A stretch of DNA of 58,003 bases, taken from Lachnospiraceae bacterium UBA1760 (GTDB lineage: Bacteria > Bacillota > Clostridia > Lachnospirales > Lachnospiraceae). The notes under the pieces are model-generated. The model saw only the letters and a program-made list of their open reading frames with translations. It did not search any database and was not told where the DNA came from. Shown here one piece after another: positions 8,631 through 17,540 of this stretch. Position 1 is the stretch's first letter, and each line of letters starts with the position of its first letter. The translations under genes were made by a program, and so were the position numbers. Location of the stretch: NCBI GenBank assembly GCA_002314775.1, contig DCHE01000038.1:79638-137640 (forward strand), read 5' to 3'.

Positions 8631-10853
8631 ATGGAGAATATTTACGAATCGCTTAATAATTCGCAGCTTGAGGCTGTTACAAGTACAGAGGGAATAATCA
8701 GGGTTATTGCAGGAGCCGGTTCTGGAAAAACAAGAGCTTTGTCGCACAGATTTGCATTTCTCGTAAGTGAGATAGGTATACTGCCCGGCAATATACTTTG
8801 TGTAACCTTTACCAATAAGGCTGCCAATGAGATGAGGCAGAGAATTCACAATCTTACCGGAGATAATGACACTGGATATATCAATACCTTTCATGGATTT
8901 TGTGTTTCTATATTGCAGGAGGATATTCATGCAATCAATTATCCCAAGAGCTTTCTTGTTCTTGACAATACGGACATAGACGCAATGCTTAAGATTATTT
9001 ATGAGGAGAGAGGGCTTACTTTACGGGATATGACCTTCAGCAATGCGAGGGACATGATAGAGATATTAAAGCTTAAAACAAGGCCTGACTATTATAAGGA
9101 TATTATTACTATGTCGCTTGAGGTGCTTCATGAGAAGTATCTTGCTGCAAGGACAACAGAGGATATTATTTTCTACGGGTACCTGTATCAGCAAAAGAAA
9201 TGCTTTGGACTTGATTACAATGATCTTATAGTTTTTTCGATTTATATTTTTGAAAATAATGAGGCAATAAAGCTAAAGTGGCAGAAGAGGCTTGAGTATA
9301 TTATGATAGACGAGTTTCAGGATATAGATGAGCCTCAGTATAAGCTGATGAAGATATTATGTGATTATCACAAGAATTTATTTATAGTGGGTGACCCAGA
9401 CCAGACCATATATACCTGGAGAGGGGCAGATGTTAGATATCTGCTTGATTTTGACAAGAATTTCGCTGATGTAAAGACTATATTTTTAAATGAGAATTAC
9501 CGTTCAACCCCTGCCGTTATAAATGCTGCCAATTCTCTAATCAGCAGGAACAAGCAGAGAATCGATAAGAAGCTGATTCCAATAAGGGAGGACAAAATAT
9601 GCGACTCTAAAGATTGTGAAGGGATTAATGAAAGTGAAGGGATTAATAAAAGTGAAGTGCTTAAGCCTGTAGCATATTTTGCACCTGATACAGAAAAGGA
9701 GGCTGAATGGATTTATGATCAGATAGTAAAGCTAAGTGGTGAGGGAGTTAGCTATAGGGATATAACAATTCTGTACAGAGCGCATTATATTACAAGACCA
9801 ATTGAGGAGGTATTTCTAAAGAAGGAGCTGCCTTACAGTATTTACAGTGGTATACAGTTTTTTGCCAGAGCAGAGATAAAGGATGCACTTTCCTATCTTA
9901 GAATGGTTGCTTATAAGGACGACCTTTCTTTTGTCAGAGTTATAAATACACCGAAGAGAAATATGGGCGATAGACGTTTAAGCTTTATAAAAGAGAAGGC
10001 TGAGAGTGAAGGTATCAGCTATTACCAGGCCCTGCTTAGATATAGGGAGGACCCTGTCTTCAAGAATACAAAGGCTGAGGCATTTATCAGGCTGATTGAG
10101 AAGTATTCAAGCCAGTGTGAGAACATACCAGTATCTGAGATACTATCAGATATCATCGATGAGAGCGGATATGAGGCGATGCTCAGAACTGAGGGAAGCC
10201 AGGAGAGACTTGATAATCTTGCTGAGCTTAAGCAGTCTGTGTATGAGTATGAGGTTTCCTGCGGTGAGGAATGCGATATAGTTAATTATATTGATCATAT
10301 CGCCCTTTTTACAAATACCGACAGGACAGAAGGCGTAGACAAGGTTAAGCTCATGACAGTGCATGCAGCAAAGGGACTGGAGTTTCCATACGTCTTTATT
10401 GCGGGTATGAACGAGGGCGTATTTCCGTCGAGGAAGATAAGAACCTTACCTGCTATGGAGGAGGAGAGAAGGCTTGCATTTGTTGCGTTGACAAGAGCAA
10501 TGGATGGACTTTATATGTCAGGAGCAGATGGAAGAAATCATGACGGAAGCATGAGGTATCCTTCAAGATTTGTTCTTGATATCGATAAGGAGTATGTGGA
10601 TTTGTATAAGCCTCTCAAGGAAGGACTTATTAAGGAAGCCAGGGATTACATAGATGTGACTGAGAGTATGATGGACAGGGAGGCAATGCTTGATACTATG
10701 CCTGTTGGAACTAAGGTGAAGCACATGGTATTTGGCGAGGGAAAAATAATGGATATTGATACCGAGAAGAAGGCCTATGTGATTAAGTTTGATAATGTGA
10801 TAACCCCTAGAACTATCTCACTCAAGGTAAAGCTGGAAATACTTGAAGGTTAA
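8631..10853 (+). CDS. pcrA: UvrD/PcrA-type ATP-dependent DNA helicase
   Basis: 740-residue superfamily 1A helicase for 3'-5' DNA unwinding in repair and replication-conflict resolution. Visible motifs: Walker A AGAGSGKT (near 27-34), motif Ia TFTNKAANEM, Walker B DEFQDID, motif III GDPDQTIYTWRGAD, motif IV NYRST, motif V VHAAKGLEFPYVFI and motif VI ALTRAMDGLYMSGA. The last 50 residues (FGEGKIMDIDTEKKAYVIKF) match the C-terminal Tudor-like domain of PcrA, which binds RNA polymerase. Length is typical. An 18-base tandem repeat inserts EGINES and EGINKS near residue 330, before motif IV-proximal residues resume; the frame is kept. It has its own promoter. Confidence 0.92.
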   Translation: MENIYESLNNSQLEAVTSTEGIIRVIAGAGSGKTRALSHRFAFLVSEIGILPGNILCVTFTNKAANEMRQRIHNLTGDNDTGYINTFHGFCVSILQEDIHAINYPKSFLVLDNTDIDAMLKIIYEERGLTLRDMTFSNARDMIEILKLKTRPDYYKDIITMSLEVLHEKYLAARTTEDIIFYGYLYQQKKCFGLDYNDLIVFSIYIFENNEAIKLKWQKRLEYIMIDEFQDIDEPQYKLMKILCDYHKNLFIVGDPDQTIYTWRGADVRYLLDFDKNFADVKTIFLNENYRSTPAVINAANSLISRNKQRIDKKLIPIREDKICDSKDCEGINESEGINKSEVLKPVAYFAPDTEKEAEWIYDQIVKLSGEGVSYRDITILYRAHYITRPIEEVFLKKELPYSIYSGIQFFARAEIKDALSYLRMVAYKDDLSFVRVINTPKRNMGDRRLSFIKEKAESEGISYYQALLRYREDPVFKNTKAEAFIRLIEKYSSQCENIPVSEILSDIIDESGYEAMLRTEGSQERLDNLAELKQSVYEYEVSCGEECDIVNYIDHIALFTNTDRTEGVDKVKLMTVHAAKGLEFPYVFIAGMNEGVFPSRKIRTLPAMEEERRLAFVALTRAMDGLYMSGADGRNHDGSMRYPSRFVLDIDKEYVDLYKPLKEGLIKEARDYIDVTESMMDREAMLDTMPVGTKVKHMVFGEGKIMDIDTEKKAYVIKFDNVITPRTISLKVKLEILEG
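9616..9657 (+). repeat. In-frame 18-base tandem repeat inside pcrA
   Basis: gtgaagggattaatgaaa (9616-9633) and gtgaagggattaataaaa (9634-9651), plus a 6-base partial copy, encode EGINES and EGINKS, probably in a surface loop of the helicase. Confidence 0.85.
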
Positions 10854-10903
10854 TTGGATAATATTGTTTGAGATTTGTATAATCCTGATTGATACAGGCA
10901 TAA

Positions 10904-10932
10904 TTGTTTTTAAGAATTTAATATGTTATAAT
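10904..10932 (+). promoter_or_regulatory. Extended -10 promoter for the ABC exporter
   Basis: TTGTTT (10904-10909), a 17-base spacer and TATAAT (10927-10932) with an upstream TGT forming an extended -10 element. Transcription should start near 10939. Confidence 0.65.
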
Positions 10933-10935
10933 CAT

Positions 10936-10972
10936 AATTTGAAGCGCATAGTGACAATATGTGCTTCAAATT
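10936..10972 (+). promoter_or_regulatory. 15-bp hairpin at the predicted 5' end of the exporter mRNA
   Basis: Arms 10936-10950 and 10958-10972 pair over all 15 positions (one G-U) around a 7-base loop. No T-run follows. It begins at the predicted transcription start and ends about 10 bases before the GAGGGG ribosome binding site, so it looks like a 5'-terminal stabilising or regulatory stem rather than a terminator. Confidence 0.55.
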
Positions 10973-10995
10973 AATCATTTTGAGGGGAAGATTGC

Positions 10996-11778
10996 ATGGG
11001 CAGATTCATAAAAGACAACAAAAAATACTATGGATATTCCGTTAGAGCTGCCAAATCAATGCTCAACTCAGAGGTTGCGAATTCGCACCTAAACTGGCTT
11101 TGGTGGATACTCGATCCACTTCTCTTTATGCTGGTTTATGCCTTTGTTGCAAAGGTTGTTTTCGATAAGTCTGAGCTATATCTAGAGGCTTTTATATTTA
11201 TCGGTCTTTCCACCTGGGATTTCTTCTCGAAAACGGTTAAGCAGAGCGTAAAGCTTGTGACTAATAACAAGGCGATAGTTTCGAAGGTCTATCTTCCGAA
11301 GTTCATACTTATTTATTCTCAGATGATGGTGAATTTCTTCAAGATGCTAGTGGCCCTTTCACTTGTAGTAATTGTGATGATAGCATACAGAGTGCCAGTA
11401 TCCTACAGACTTATTTATATATTGCCACTCTTTATCTTACTAATACTTGTGACCTTTGGAGTGAGCACACTTTGCCTTCATTTTGGAGTTTTCTTCGAGG
11501 ATTTGTTCAACATAATAAATGCAGTATTAAGACTTGTATTTTATATGTCAGGCGTGTTTTATTCAATAGAAAAAAATGTTCCAGAACCATACAAAACAGT
11601 ACTGCTAAGGTTTAATCCGATAGCACTGATTATGGATAATCTCAGGAACTGTATGATTTATAAAAAGGATCCAGATTTCAAGTGGATGGGAATTTGGCTG
11701 ATTGTATCAATTCTATTATCCATTCTTGGAATTCACACGATTTACAGAAATGAAAACACCTACGTTAAGGTGATTTAG
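10996..11778 (+). CDS. ABC-2 type polysaccharide exporter permease (Wzm/TagG-like)
   Basis: 260-residue membrane protein with about six hydrophobic helices (near 38-55, 65-80, 107-135, 140-165, 178-195, 235-252). It resembles the ABC2_membrane permeases that export teichoic acids, O-antigen or other lipid-linked glycans. Motifs include LNWLWWILDPLLFMLVYAF and the conserved loop LFNIINAVLRLVFYMSGVFY. A GAGGGG site sits 8 bases before the ATG. The ATPase gene starts 16 bases after the stop, so this is a dedicated exporter pair. No glycosyltransferase genes flank it, so the cargo cannot be named. Confidence 0.88.
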   Translation: MGRFIKDNKKYYGYSVRAAKSMLNSEVANSHLNWLWWILDPLLFMLVYAFVAKVVFDKSELYLEAFIFIGLSTWDFFSKTVKQSVKLVTNNKAIVSKVYLPKFILIYSQMMVNFFKMLVALSLVVIVMIAYRVPVSYRLIYILPLFILLILVTFGVSTLCLHFGVFFEDLFNIINAVLRLVFYMSGVFYSIEKNVPEPYKTVLLRFNPIALIMDNLRNCMIYKKDPDFKWMGIWLIVSILLSILGIHTIYRNENTYVKVI

Positions 11779-11794
11779 GAGGAAGCTTTTTGGC

Positions 11795-12523
11795 ATGGGA
11801 AGTAGTGCAATTAGTGTAGATAATCTTAAAATTCGATATAAGTGTCTGAACAAGATGTCACTAAAGAAGAGCCTCCTCAGCTTTAAGAAGAGTAAGGTGG
11901 AGGTGTTTGAGGCACTTCATGGTATTTCCTTCGAGGTAAAAGAAGGAGAGATACTAGGTATAGTCGGTAAGAACGGCAGCGGAAAATCAACCCTGCTAAG
12001 GACAATCGCCGGAATATTTGCACCGGACGAGGGTACGGTTAATCTTTTCGACCATTCTGTTTCGCTCCTCTCGATTGGAGTTGGCTTTCAGAAGGGACTC
12101 ACTGGAAGAGAGAATATCATCCTGTCAGGTATGCTTCTTGGCTTTAAGGAGAGTGAGGTACTTGCCAAGATGGATGAGATTATAGAATTCTCTGAACTTG
12201 GAGATTTCATTGACAGACCGGTTAAAACCTACTCAAGTGGAATGTACTCAAAGCTTGCATTTTCCATAACAGCAATTCTTGAGTCTGAGATTATTCTGAT
12301 TGATGAGGTGCTTTCTGTAGGGGATATTAACTTTAAAAAGAAGAGCAAGAAAAAGATGAAGGAGCTAATAGAGGACGAGGCGAGAACGGTTCTTATTGTT
12401 TCTCACAGCATGGAGACCATAAGAGAGCTTTGTACCTCAGTGCTTTGGCTTCACGATGGTGAGATTAAGATGCAGGGAGAGGTTGATACGGTTGTCAGGG
12501 CATACGAGGAATTTATGGCGTGA
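11795..12523 (+). CDS. ABC exporter ATPase (Wzt/TagH-like)
   Basis: 242-residue ATPase partner of the preceding permease. Walker A is GKNGSGKST (near 58-66), the Q-loop region is GVGFQKGLTGREN, the signature is the TagH-type YSSGMYSKLAFS, Walker B is IILIDEVLSVGD and the H-loop is VSHSMETI. An N-terminal extension before the usual first strand (KCLNKMSLKKSLLSFKKSK) is typical of TagH/Wzt ATPases. The sugar-binding C-terminal domain of Wzt is absent, which fits teichoic-acid-type exporters or a short variant. AGGAGG precedes the ATG. Confidence 0.88.
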   Translation: MGSSAISVDNLKIRYKCLNKMSLKKSLLSFKKSKVEVFEALHGISFEVKEGEILGIVGKNGSGKSTLLRTIAGIFAPDEGTVNLFDHSVSLLSIGVGFQKGLTGRENIILSGMLLGFKESEVLAKMDEIIEFSELGDFIDRPVKTYSSGMYSKLAFSITAILESEIILIDEVLSVGDINFKKKSKKKMKELIEDEARTVLIVSHSMETIRELCTSVLWLHDGEIKMQGEVDTVVRAYEEFMA

Positions 12524-12553
12524 TAAGAATTAGATGGTATTAAAACAGCCTTT

Positions 12554-12580
12554 ATGCCTAAAATGCCTAAAATGCAAAAA
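12554..12580. repeat. Short A-rich tandem repeat between genes
   Basis: Two and a half copies of the 10-base unit atgcctaaaa lie between the exporter ATPase and the aminotransferase gene. No hairpin was seen. Confidence 0.6.
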
Positions 12581-12628
12581 AAATAAAGAAAGACTATAAG
12601 GATTAATATATTTGAATGGAGTAAGATG

Positions 12629-13807
12629 ATGAAGATTGAAGTGAGTAAAAGATTAGATCATTTTAAAACTGGAATATTTGCGGCTTTAGATGAGAAAAAG
12701 ATAGAACTTATTAACAGTGGAAAGAAGGTTTTCAATTTTTCTGTAGGAACTCCGGATTTCCCGGTGGCTGACCATATCAAGAATGCACTGCTTGAGTCTG
12801 CAAATGACCCTGATGAGTGGCATTACACATTAAGAGATATACCAGAGCTCACAGAGGCGGTTAAGAGCTTTTACAAGAAGAGATTTGAGGTTGATGTTGA
12901 GCTTGATGAGATAGTAGCCGTAAATGGCTCACAGGAGGGAATTGCCCATATCGGTATGGCACTAGTAGATCCAGGAGATGTAGTGCTTCTTCCTAATCCA
13001 GGCTATCCTGTTTTTGAGGTTGGAGCATATCTTGGCGGAGCTGAGTTATACTTCTATGACCTTAAGGAGGAAAACGATTTCCTGCCAGACTTTTCAGAAA
13101 TCCCTGAGGAGGTTGCTAGAAAAGCCAAGTTCATTATGGTTTCCTATCCATATAATCCTGTTTGTGCCGTGGCTCCGGACAGCTTTTATGAGGAGCTTAT
13201 TCGTTTCGCAAAGAAGTACAATATTATCGTTATTCACGATAATGCGTATTCAGATATTATTTACGATGGAGTAAAGGGAGGTTCATTCCTTAGATTTCCT
13301 GGAGCAAAGGAGGTTGGAGTTGAGTTCTATTCACTTTCAAAATCCTTCAACTTCACAGGTGCAAGAGCATCCTTTGTTGTAGGTAATAAGGAGATAGTAA
13401 GAGCCTATAAGCTTCTTCGTTCTCAGTATGATTTTGGACTTTTCAAGCCAGTGCAGAAGGCTGCCATTGCGGCACTTACCGGACCATTTGACGGCGTGGT
13501 TTTACAGTGTAAGAAATATCAGGATAGAAGAGACGCACTCTGTGGTGGACTTAGAAGTATTGGCTGGAACGTAAGAGACAGCAAGGGCACAATGTTTGCC
13601 TGGGCAAAGATTCCGGAGGGCTTTAATTCATCACAGGAATTCTGTATGGAGCTTATGGAAAAGACAGGTGTTATATGTACTCCGGGAGATGCATTTGGAA
13701 CAATGGGCGAGGGCTATGTGAGATTCGCACTAGTGCTTCCAGTTGAAACCATAAAGGAATGCATCAAAATAATTGACGAAAGCGGAATATTAAAGAAAAC
13801 AGTTTAA
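12629..13807 (+). CDS. Class I/II PLP aminotransferase (LL-DAP aminotransferase-like)
   Basis: 392 residues from the second of two adjacent ATGs, chosen because GGAG lies 7 bases before it. It is a fold-type I aminotransferase: SVGTPDFPV near the N-terminus, a glycine-rich YxVF region, the PLP-contacting HDNAYSDI, and the Schiff-base lysine in FYSLSKSFNFTGARASF (near 236). It looks closest to LL-diaminopimelate/aspartate-type aminotransferases, but specificity cannot be fixed from sequence. The usual NPTG around the cofactor-binding Asn reads NPVC here; the Asn is kept. It stands alone and has no lysine-pathway neighbours. Confidence 0.85.
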   Translation: MKIEVSKRLDHFKTGIFAALDEKKIELINSGKKVFNFSVGTPDFPVADHIKNALLESANDPDEWHYTLRDIPELTEAVKSFYKKRFEVDVELDEIVAVNGSQEGIAHIGMALVDPGDVVLLPNPGYPVFEVGAYLGGAELYFYDLKEENDFLPDFSEIPEEVARKAKFIMVSYPYNPVCAVAPDSFYEELIRFAKKYNIIVIHDNAYSDIIYDGVKGGSFLRFPGAKEVGVEFYSLSKSFNFTGARASFVVGNKEIVRAYKLLRSQYDFGLFKPVQKAAIAALTGPFDGVVLQCKKYQDRRDALCGGLRSIGWNVRDSKGTMFAWAKIPEGFNSSQEFCMELMEKTGVICTPGDAFGTMGEGYVRFALVLPVETIKECIKIIDESGILKKTV

Positions 13808-13876
13808 ATAGCAGCATAAATAATTATAAGTCTATATAAGATATTTTATCAGACATTTAGTATTGGAGAAGGATAT

Positions 13877-14608
13877 ATGAAGCAGGAAAAGATAATTCTT
13901 GGTATATCAGAGGATGAATTAAATACACTTATCAAGAGGTTTCATTTTGAGGGGACTAAGCTTGGAATACTAAGAAGCCTTTCGGATTCTGTGCTTCCGC
14001 TTCTTCAGGCTAATGCATATTACATAATCTCACATAAGGATGAAGAGATTAGTTACGAAGAATATGCACTTTGCTTAGTGACCTTAGGAGAAGGTTTTGA
14101 TGAGCTTCAGGAGCTTTACGTAAAGAGAAGCTGCATAGAGGAGGCATATATGCTTGAGTGCATTGGACTTTTCCTACTTGGAAGGGCATACGAGGAGCTT
14201 GTTAAAACCATCCAGATAAATGAGGGCAAGTGGGCTCAGAAAATCGATTTCTTTGGTGACAATTATCCGGCGGAGATGATGACGGATATGATAAAGAGGT
14301 TTGATAGTATTGAGATAAGTATCAGCAAGGAACTCCTTCTCACTCCGAAGAAAAGTGCATTCTTTATGCTGCCATTATCTGATAAGAATGAGGGCTCAAA
14401 GCCTTGTGAAATCTGCAATAATTGTGGAAACAAGGACTGTATGTTTAGAAATCAGGACAAGGTTTCTAAGATGAGAGAAGAACATTCAAAGCTTTTTCTT
14501 GAGAAGAAGAATAAGAGCCTAGAGAGAGTTTCAGAAATTGTGAATTCAAAGCCTCAGCTTATGAGCTACGGAATGAGCCGGATTTTTTCAGGAAATATAA
14601 AGAAGTAA
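13877..14608 (+). CDS. MetH activation domain-like protein
   Basis: 243 residues, no signal peptide. The pattern resembles free-standing clostridial proteins related to the vitamin B12-dependent methionine synthase activation domain: ALCLVTLGEGFDELQELY, an EAYMLECIGLFLLGRAYEEL helix, a LLLTPKKSAFFMLPLS strand, and a C-terminal Cys cluster CEICNNCGNKDCMFRN (near 179-194). In MetH this domain binds S-adenosylmethionine and reactivates cob(II)alamin. Here the Cys cluster could bind a metal or Fe-S centre (inference). It ends 19 bases before a gene for a B12-type radical SAM protein, so the two probably work together. Assignment is by pattern only. Confidence 0.5.
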   Translation: MKQEKIILGISEDELNTLIKRFHFEGTKLGILRSLSDSVLPLLQANAYYIISHKDEEISYEEYALCLVTLGEGFDELQELYVKRSCIEEAYMLECIGLFLLGRAYEELVKTIQINEGKWAQKIDFFGDNYPAEMMTDMIKRFDSIEISISKELLLTPKKSAFFMLPLSDKNEGSKPCEICNNCGNKDCMFRNQDKVSKMREEHSKLFLEKKNKSLERVSEIVNSKPQLMSYGMSRIFSGNIKK

Positions 14609-14627
14609 TTCTTTGATGGAGAGATAA

Positions 14628-16331
14628 ATGAAGATATTACTGACAGGAATAAATGCAAAATACATACACTCGAATCCTGCTCTTTTCATGCTTAAGGCAT
14701 ATGTGGGAAGGGAGGATTTTGATATTGAGATTGCGGAATACACAATCAATAACATGCCTTTTGACATCCTTTCAGACATATATAAAAAACGCCCTGATGT
14801 GATCTGCATTTCCTGTTATATATGGAATATTGATATGGTTGAAAGGCTAATTGAGGAGTTGCCCAAGGTACTTCCAAGTACCGATATATGGCTTGGCGGA
14901 CCTGAGGTGAGCTACGATTATATGTCATTTATGAAAAGCCATGAACTCATTAAGGGAATAATGGTTGGAGAGGGAGAGGAGACCTTTAAGGAACTCAGTG
15001 AGTATTATAATACTAACGCGGGTGCGCTTAGCAGTATAAAGGGTATTTGCATTTGGAAGGAAGACACTGATAATGGGGCGGCAGAGCCATACTATACAGG
15101 TGCCAGAGCTGGAATTGACATGAACAGTATTCCTTTTTATTATGATAAGCTTACTGATTTTGAGAATAGAATTATTTACTACGAGTCAAGCAGAGGCTGT
15201 CCATTTGCCTGCAGCTACTGCCTGTCCTCGATTGAGAAGAATCTGAGATTCAGAGATACTGATACCGTGCTTAGGGAGCTCCAGTTTTTTATGGACAAGA
15301 GAGTGCCTCAGGTCAAGTTTATCGACAGAACCTTCAACTGTAATCATAAGCATGCCATGGCAATCTGGAAGTACATAACAGAGCATGACAATGGAATTAC
15401 GAATTTTCATTTTGAGATATCGGCGGATCTTATTACGGAGGAGGAGCTGGATGTCCTAAGCATGATGAGAAAGGGGCTTATTCAGCTTGAGATTGGCGTT
15501 CAGTCAACAAATCCAGATACCATAAAGGAAATACGAAGAACCATGAAGCTCTCTAAACTTAAGGAGATAGTTTCAAGAATTCACAATATGGAGAACATTC
15601 ACCAGCATTTGGATCTTATAGCAGGTCTTCCATATGAGGATTTGTCTAGCTTTGAAAATAGCTTTAATGAGGTGTACGAGATGAAACCAGATCAGCTTCA
15701 GCTGGGATTTCTCAAGGTGCTTAAGGGGTCATATATGGAAACCAAGGTGGCTGAATATGATATAAAATATCAGTCAAGACCACCCTATGAGGTGCTTTCC
15801 ACAAAATGGCTTAGCTATGGGGAGGTGCTTATCCTAAAGCAGGTTGAGGAGATGGTGGAGCAGTATTACAACAGTGGACAGTTCACATATACACTGCCTT
15901 ATCTGGTGGGTAAGTTTGATTCACCCTACAGCTTTTTTTATGAGCTTGCCCTTTACTACGAAAGGATGGGACTTTATACTAATAAGCCGGCAAGGCTTTA
16001 TAAGTATCAGGTTATACTTGGTTTTGCAAGGGAGTATGAGAGTGTAAATGTCGAACTTTTAAAGGAGCTTCTTACCTTTGATATGTATCTGCGTGAAAAA
16101 TGCAAATCAAGACCGGAGTTTGCAAGGAATCTTGCGGATTATAAAAAGGAAATTTACAGCTTTGAATTAAGCAAGAAGGAGATGGTAGACATATATTTCT
16201 ATCCGGTTTGGGAGAAGAATACTGATAAACTTATAAAGAGTGATGCACCATGGCTTGTAGGCTTCGATTATGATAATAGAAATCCACTCAGTAACAATGC
16301 GACTATCAGAATAAAAAATATTAATGAATAA
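14628..16331 (+). CDS. B12-binding-domain radical SAM protein (DUF4080 type)
   Basis: 567 residues. Residues about 1-130 form a B12-binding-like Rossmann domain (ITGINAKYIHSNPAL, then DVICISCYIWN and IWLGGPEVSYD). The cobalamin-ligand DxHxxG motif is not evident, as in many members. The radical SAM core starts at CPFACSYC (Cys near 191, 195, 198), which holds the 4Fe-4S cluster. The C-terminal 150 residues match the DUF4080 region. The family includes methyltransferases and carbon-skeleton enzymes; the substrate is unknown. GGAG precedes the ATG. The gene follows the MetH-activation-like gene and ends at a strong bidirectional terminator. Confidence 0.85.
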   Translation: MKILLTGINAKYIHSNPALFMLKAYVGREDFDIEIAEYTINNMPFDILSDIYKKRPDVICISCYIWNIDMVERLIEELPKVLPSTDIWLGGPEVSYDYMSFMKSHELIKGIMVGEGEETFKELSEYYNTNAGALSSIKGICIWKEDTDNGAAEPYYTGARAGIDMNSIPFYYDKLTDFENRIIYYESSRGCPFACSYCLSSIEKNLRFRDTDTVLRELQFFMDKRVPQVKFIDRTFNCNHKHAMAIWKYITEHDNGITNFHFEISADLITEEELDVLSMMRKGLIQLEIGVQSTNPDTIKEIRRTMKLSKLKEIVSRIHNMENIHQHLDLIAGLPYEDLSSFENSFNEVYEMKPDQLQLGFLKVLKGSYMETKVAEYDIKYQSRPPYEVLSTKWLSYGEVLILKQVEEMVEQYYNSGQFTYTLPYLVGKFDSPYSFFYELALYYERMGLYTNKPARLYKYQVILGFAREYESVNVELLKELLTFDMYLREKCKSRPEFARNLADYKKEIYSFELSKKEMVDIYFYPVWEKNTDKLIKSDAPWLVGFDYDNRNPLSNNATIRIKNINE

Positions 16332-16335
16332 AAAT

Positions 16336-16388
16336 AAAGGGTATTCTATAAACCAGGCAGCTTTTCTGGCTTATGGAATACCCTTTTT
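16336..16388. terminator. Bidirectional intrinsic terminator
   Basis: AAAGGGTATTC near 16336-16346 pairs with GAATACCCTTT near 16376-16386, with an inner ATAAACCAG/CTGGCTTAT stem. T-rich flanks exist on both strands. It separates the convergent radical SAM and small membrane protein genes. Confidence 0.85.
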
Positions 16389-16406
16389 ATTAAAGGAGTG
16401 TTTTAG

Positions 16407-16700
16407 TTACGCAACATATGTGAAATCCTCTGAATCAGACTTCAGTCTATCATGGCTTTTGTAGTAATTTGAAATGCTGGTCACATTATCTATTGTTTCC
16501 TCGCCTTCCTCACCAACATAATAAACAGTTCCGATAATGTTGAGAATAGTAAGACCTACACTCATAATCTCAAGGCTCTGATTATGGTTTGAGAAGCTTA
16601 CACAGCCTGAAACAAACCATACAATAGAGAACATCAGGCAAAATAATGAAGTTTTATGTGTTTTAATATTATTAAATAGGTTTTTCATTTCTATTTTCAT
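16407..16700 (-). CDS. Small membrane protein of unknown function
   Basis: 97 residues when started at the ATG at 16700. The open frame extends to an ATG at 16709, but the GGAAG ribosome binding site abuts that codon and lies 9 bases before 16700. Two predicted membrane helices (about 17-36 and 43-61), with a Cys in the first, are followed by a polar, acidic C-terminus. No family is recognised. It is convergent with the radical SAM gene and shares its terminator. Confidence 0.6.
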   Translation of the reverse strand: MKIEMKNLFNNIKTHKTSLFCLMFSIVWFVSGCVSFSNHNQSLEIMSVGLTILNIIGTVYYVGEEGEETIDNVTSISNYYKSHDRLKSDSEDFTYVA

Positions 16701-16937
16701 TTCTATCATCTTCCTTTCACTGACATAACCTAAAATACTTTAATAGATTATGTGTTATTCGTTAAAACAAGAGTACATCATAAAGTGTCTCAGAACTGTC
16801 TTAGTTGTGTTTTACACTTATTAGTATAGCAATAGTTTATTAAGAAATTTTATAGTTTTCTTTCAAAATTTGTGAAATTAGAGTATAATAATTATTGATT
16901 AAAAATGAGGTTACGTGAGGAGGCAAGAAACATCAAA

Positions 16938-17399
16938 ATGAAAAGAGTAGCAGAGATAATGTATATCGTACCAGAAGAGAGAGAGGCATTTTTAAAGAGT
17001 GCAACAAGTATTGATGTAGAGGCTCAGAAAGCAATGTGGGGTTGCGGAGTTAGAAAACAGCAGTATTTTGAACTTGGAGAGCTTATTTTTATGACCTTTG
17101 AGTATGGAGGAAAGGATTTTCCAGCAGATATGGCAAGACTTACTGCATATCTTAAGAGTAAGAACTGTCTTATTGAGAAGCGTCGTAAGGATGTACCTGA
17201 GTCGGAAAGAGCAACTACAAACTGGTGGGCACCTGTAAAGAGGATTGCATCTCTTCTAGATTCAAAGCCGGAATTTGATGATGAGAGGGAGGAGGAACTC
17301 GGACTCATGGCTATGCTTGATGGCTGCATGAGCAAGGATTCAGGCTACAATGATATTTCCTATGACGAGGATGACTGGTCATGTGGAATGCATTTTTAA
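16938..17399 (+). CDS. L-rhamnose mutarotase-fold protein lacking the catalytic His
   Basis: 153 residues if started at 16938 (MKRVAEIMYIV), which matches the family N-terminus. The in-frame ATG at 16905 has no ribosome binding site; GGAGG lies 14 bases before 16938, which is long. TATAAT at 16884-16889 is a plausible -10 box. The core matches the RhaM/DUF718 ferredoxin-like fold: LIFMTFEYGGKDFPADMARL, then TTNWWAPVKRI. In RhaM an N-terminal RRH segment supplies the catalytic His; here that stretch reads EREAFLKSATS and has no His. An extra acidic, Cys-containing tail of about 40 residues follows. No rhamnose genes are nearby, so a non-enzymatic or altered role is likely. Confidence 0.6.
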   Translation: MKRVAEIMYIVPEEREAFLKSATSIDVEAQKAMWGCGVRKQQYFELGELIFMTFEYGGKDFPADMARLTAYLKSKNCLIEKRRKDVPESERATTNWWAPVKRIASLLDSKPEFDDEREEELGLMAMLDGCMSKDSGYNDISYDEDDWSCGMHF

Positions 17400-17540
17400 A
17401 TAAATAATATTTTTCTTTAATCCAATATTAATCTAAGTACCATTTTAGTTTAATAATTCAGGGGTATTATAAGTCCATCAGATGAAGCAAGGAATCTGAT
17501 ACAGAATTTGACTTAAAATTAGAAAAAGGAGATTAATATT

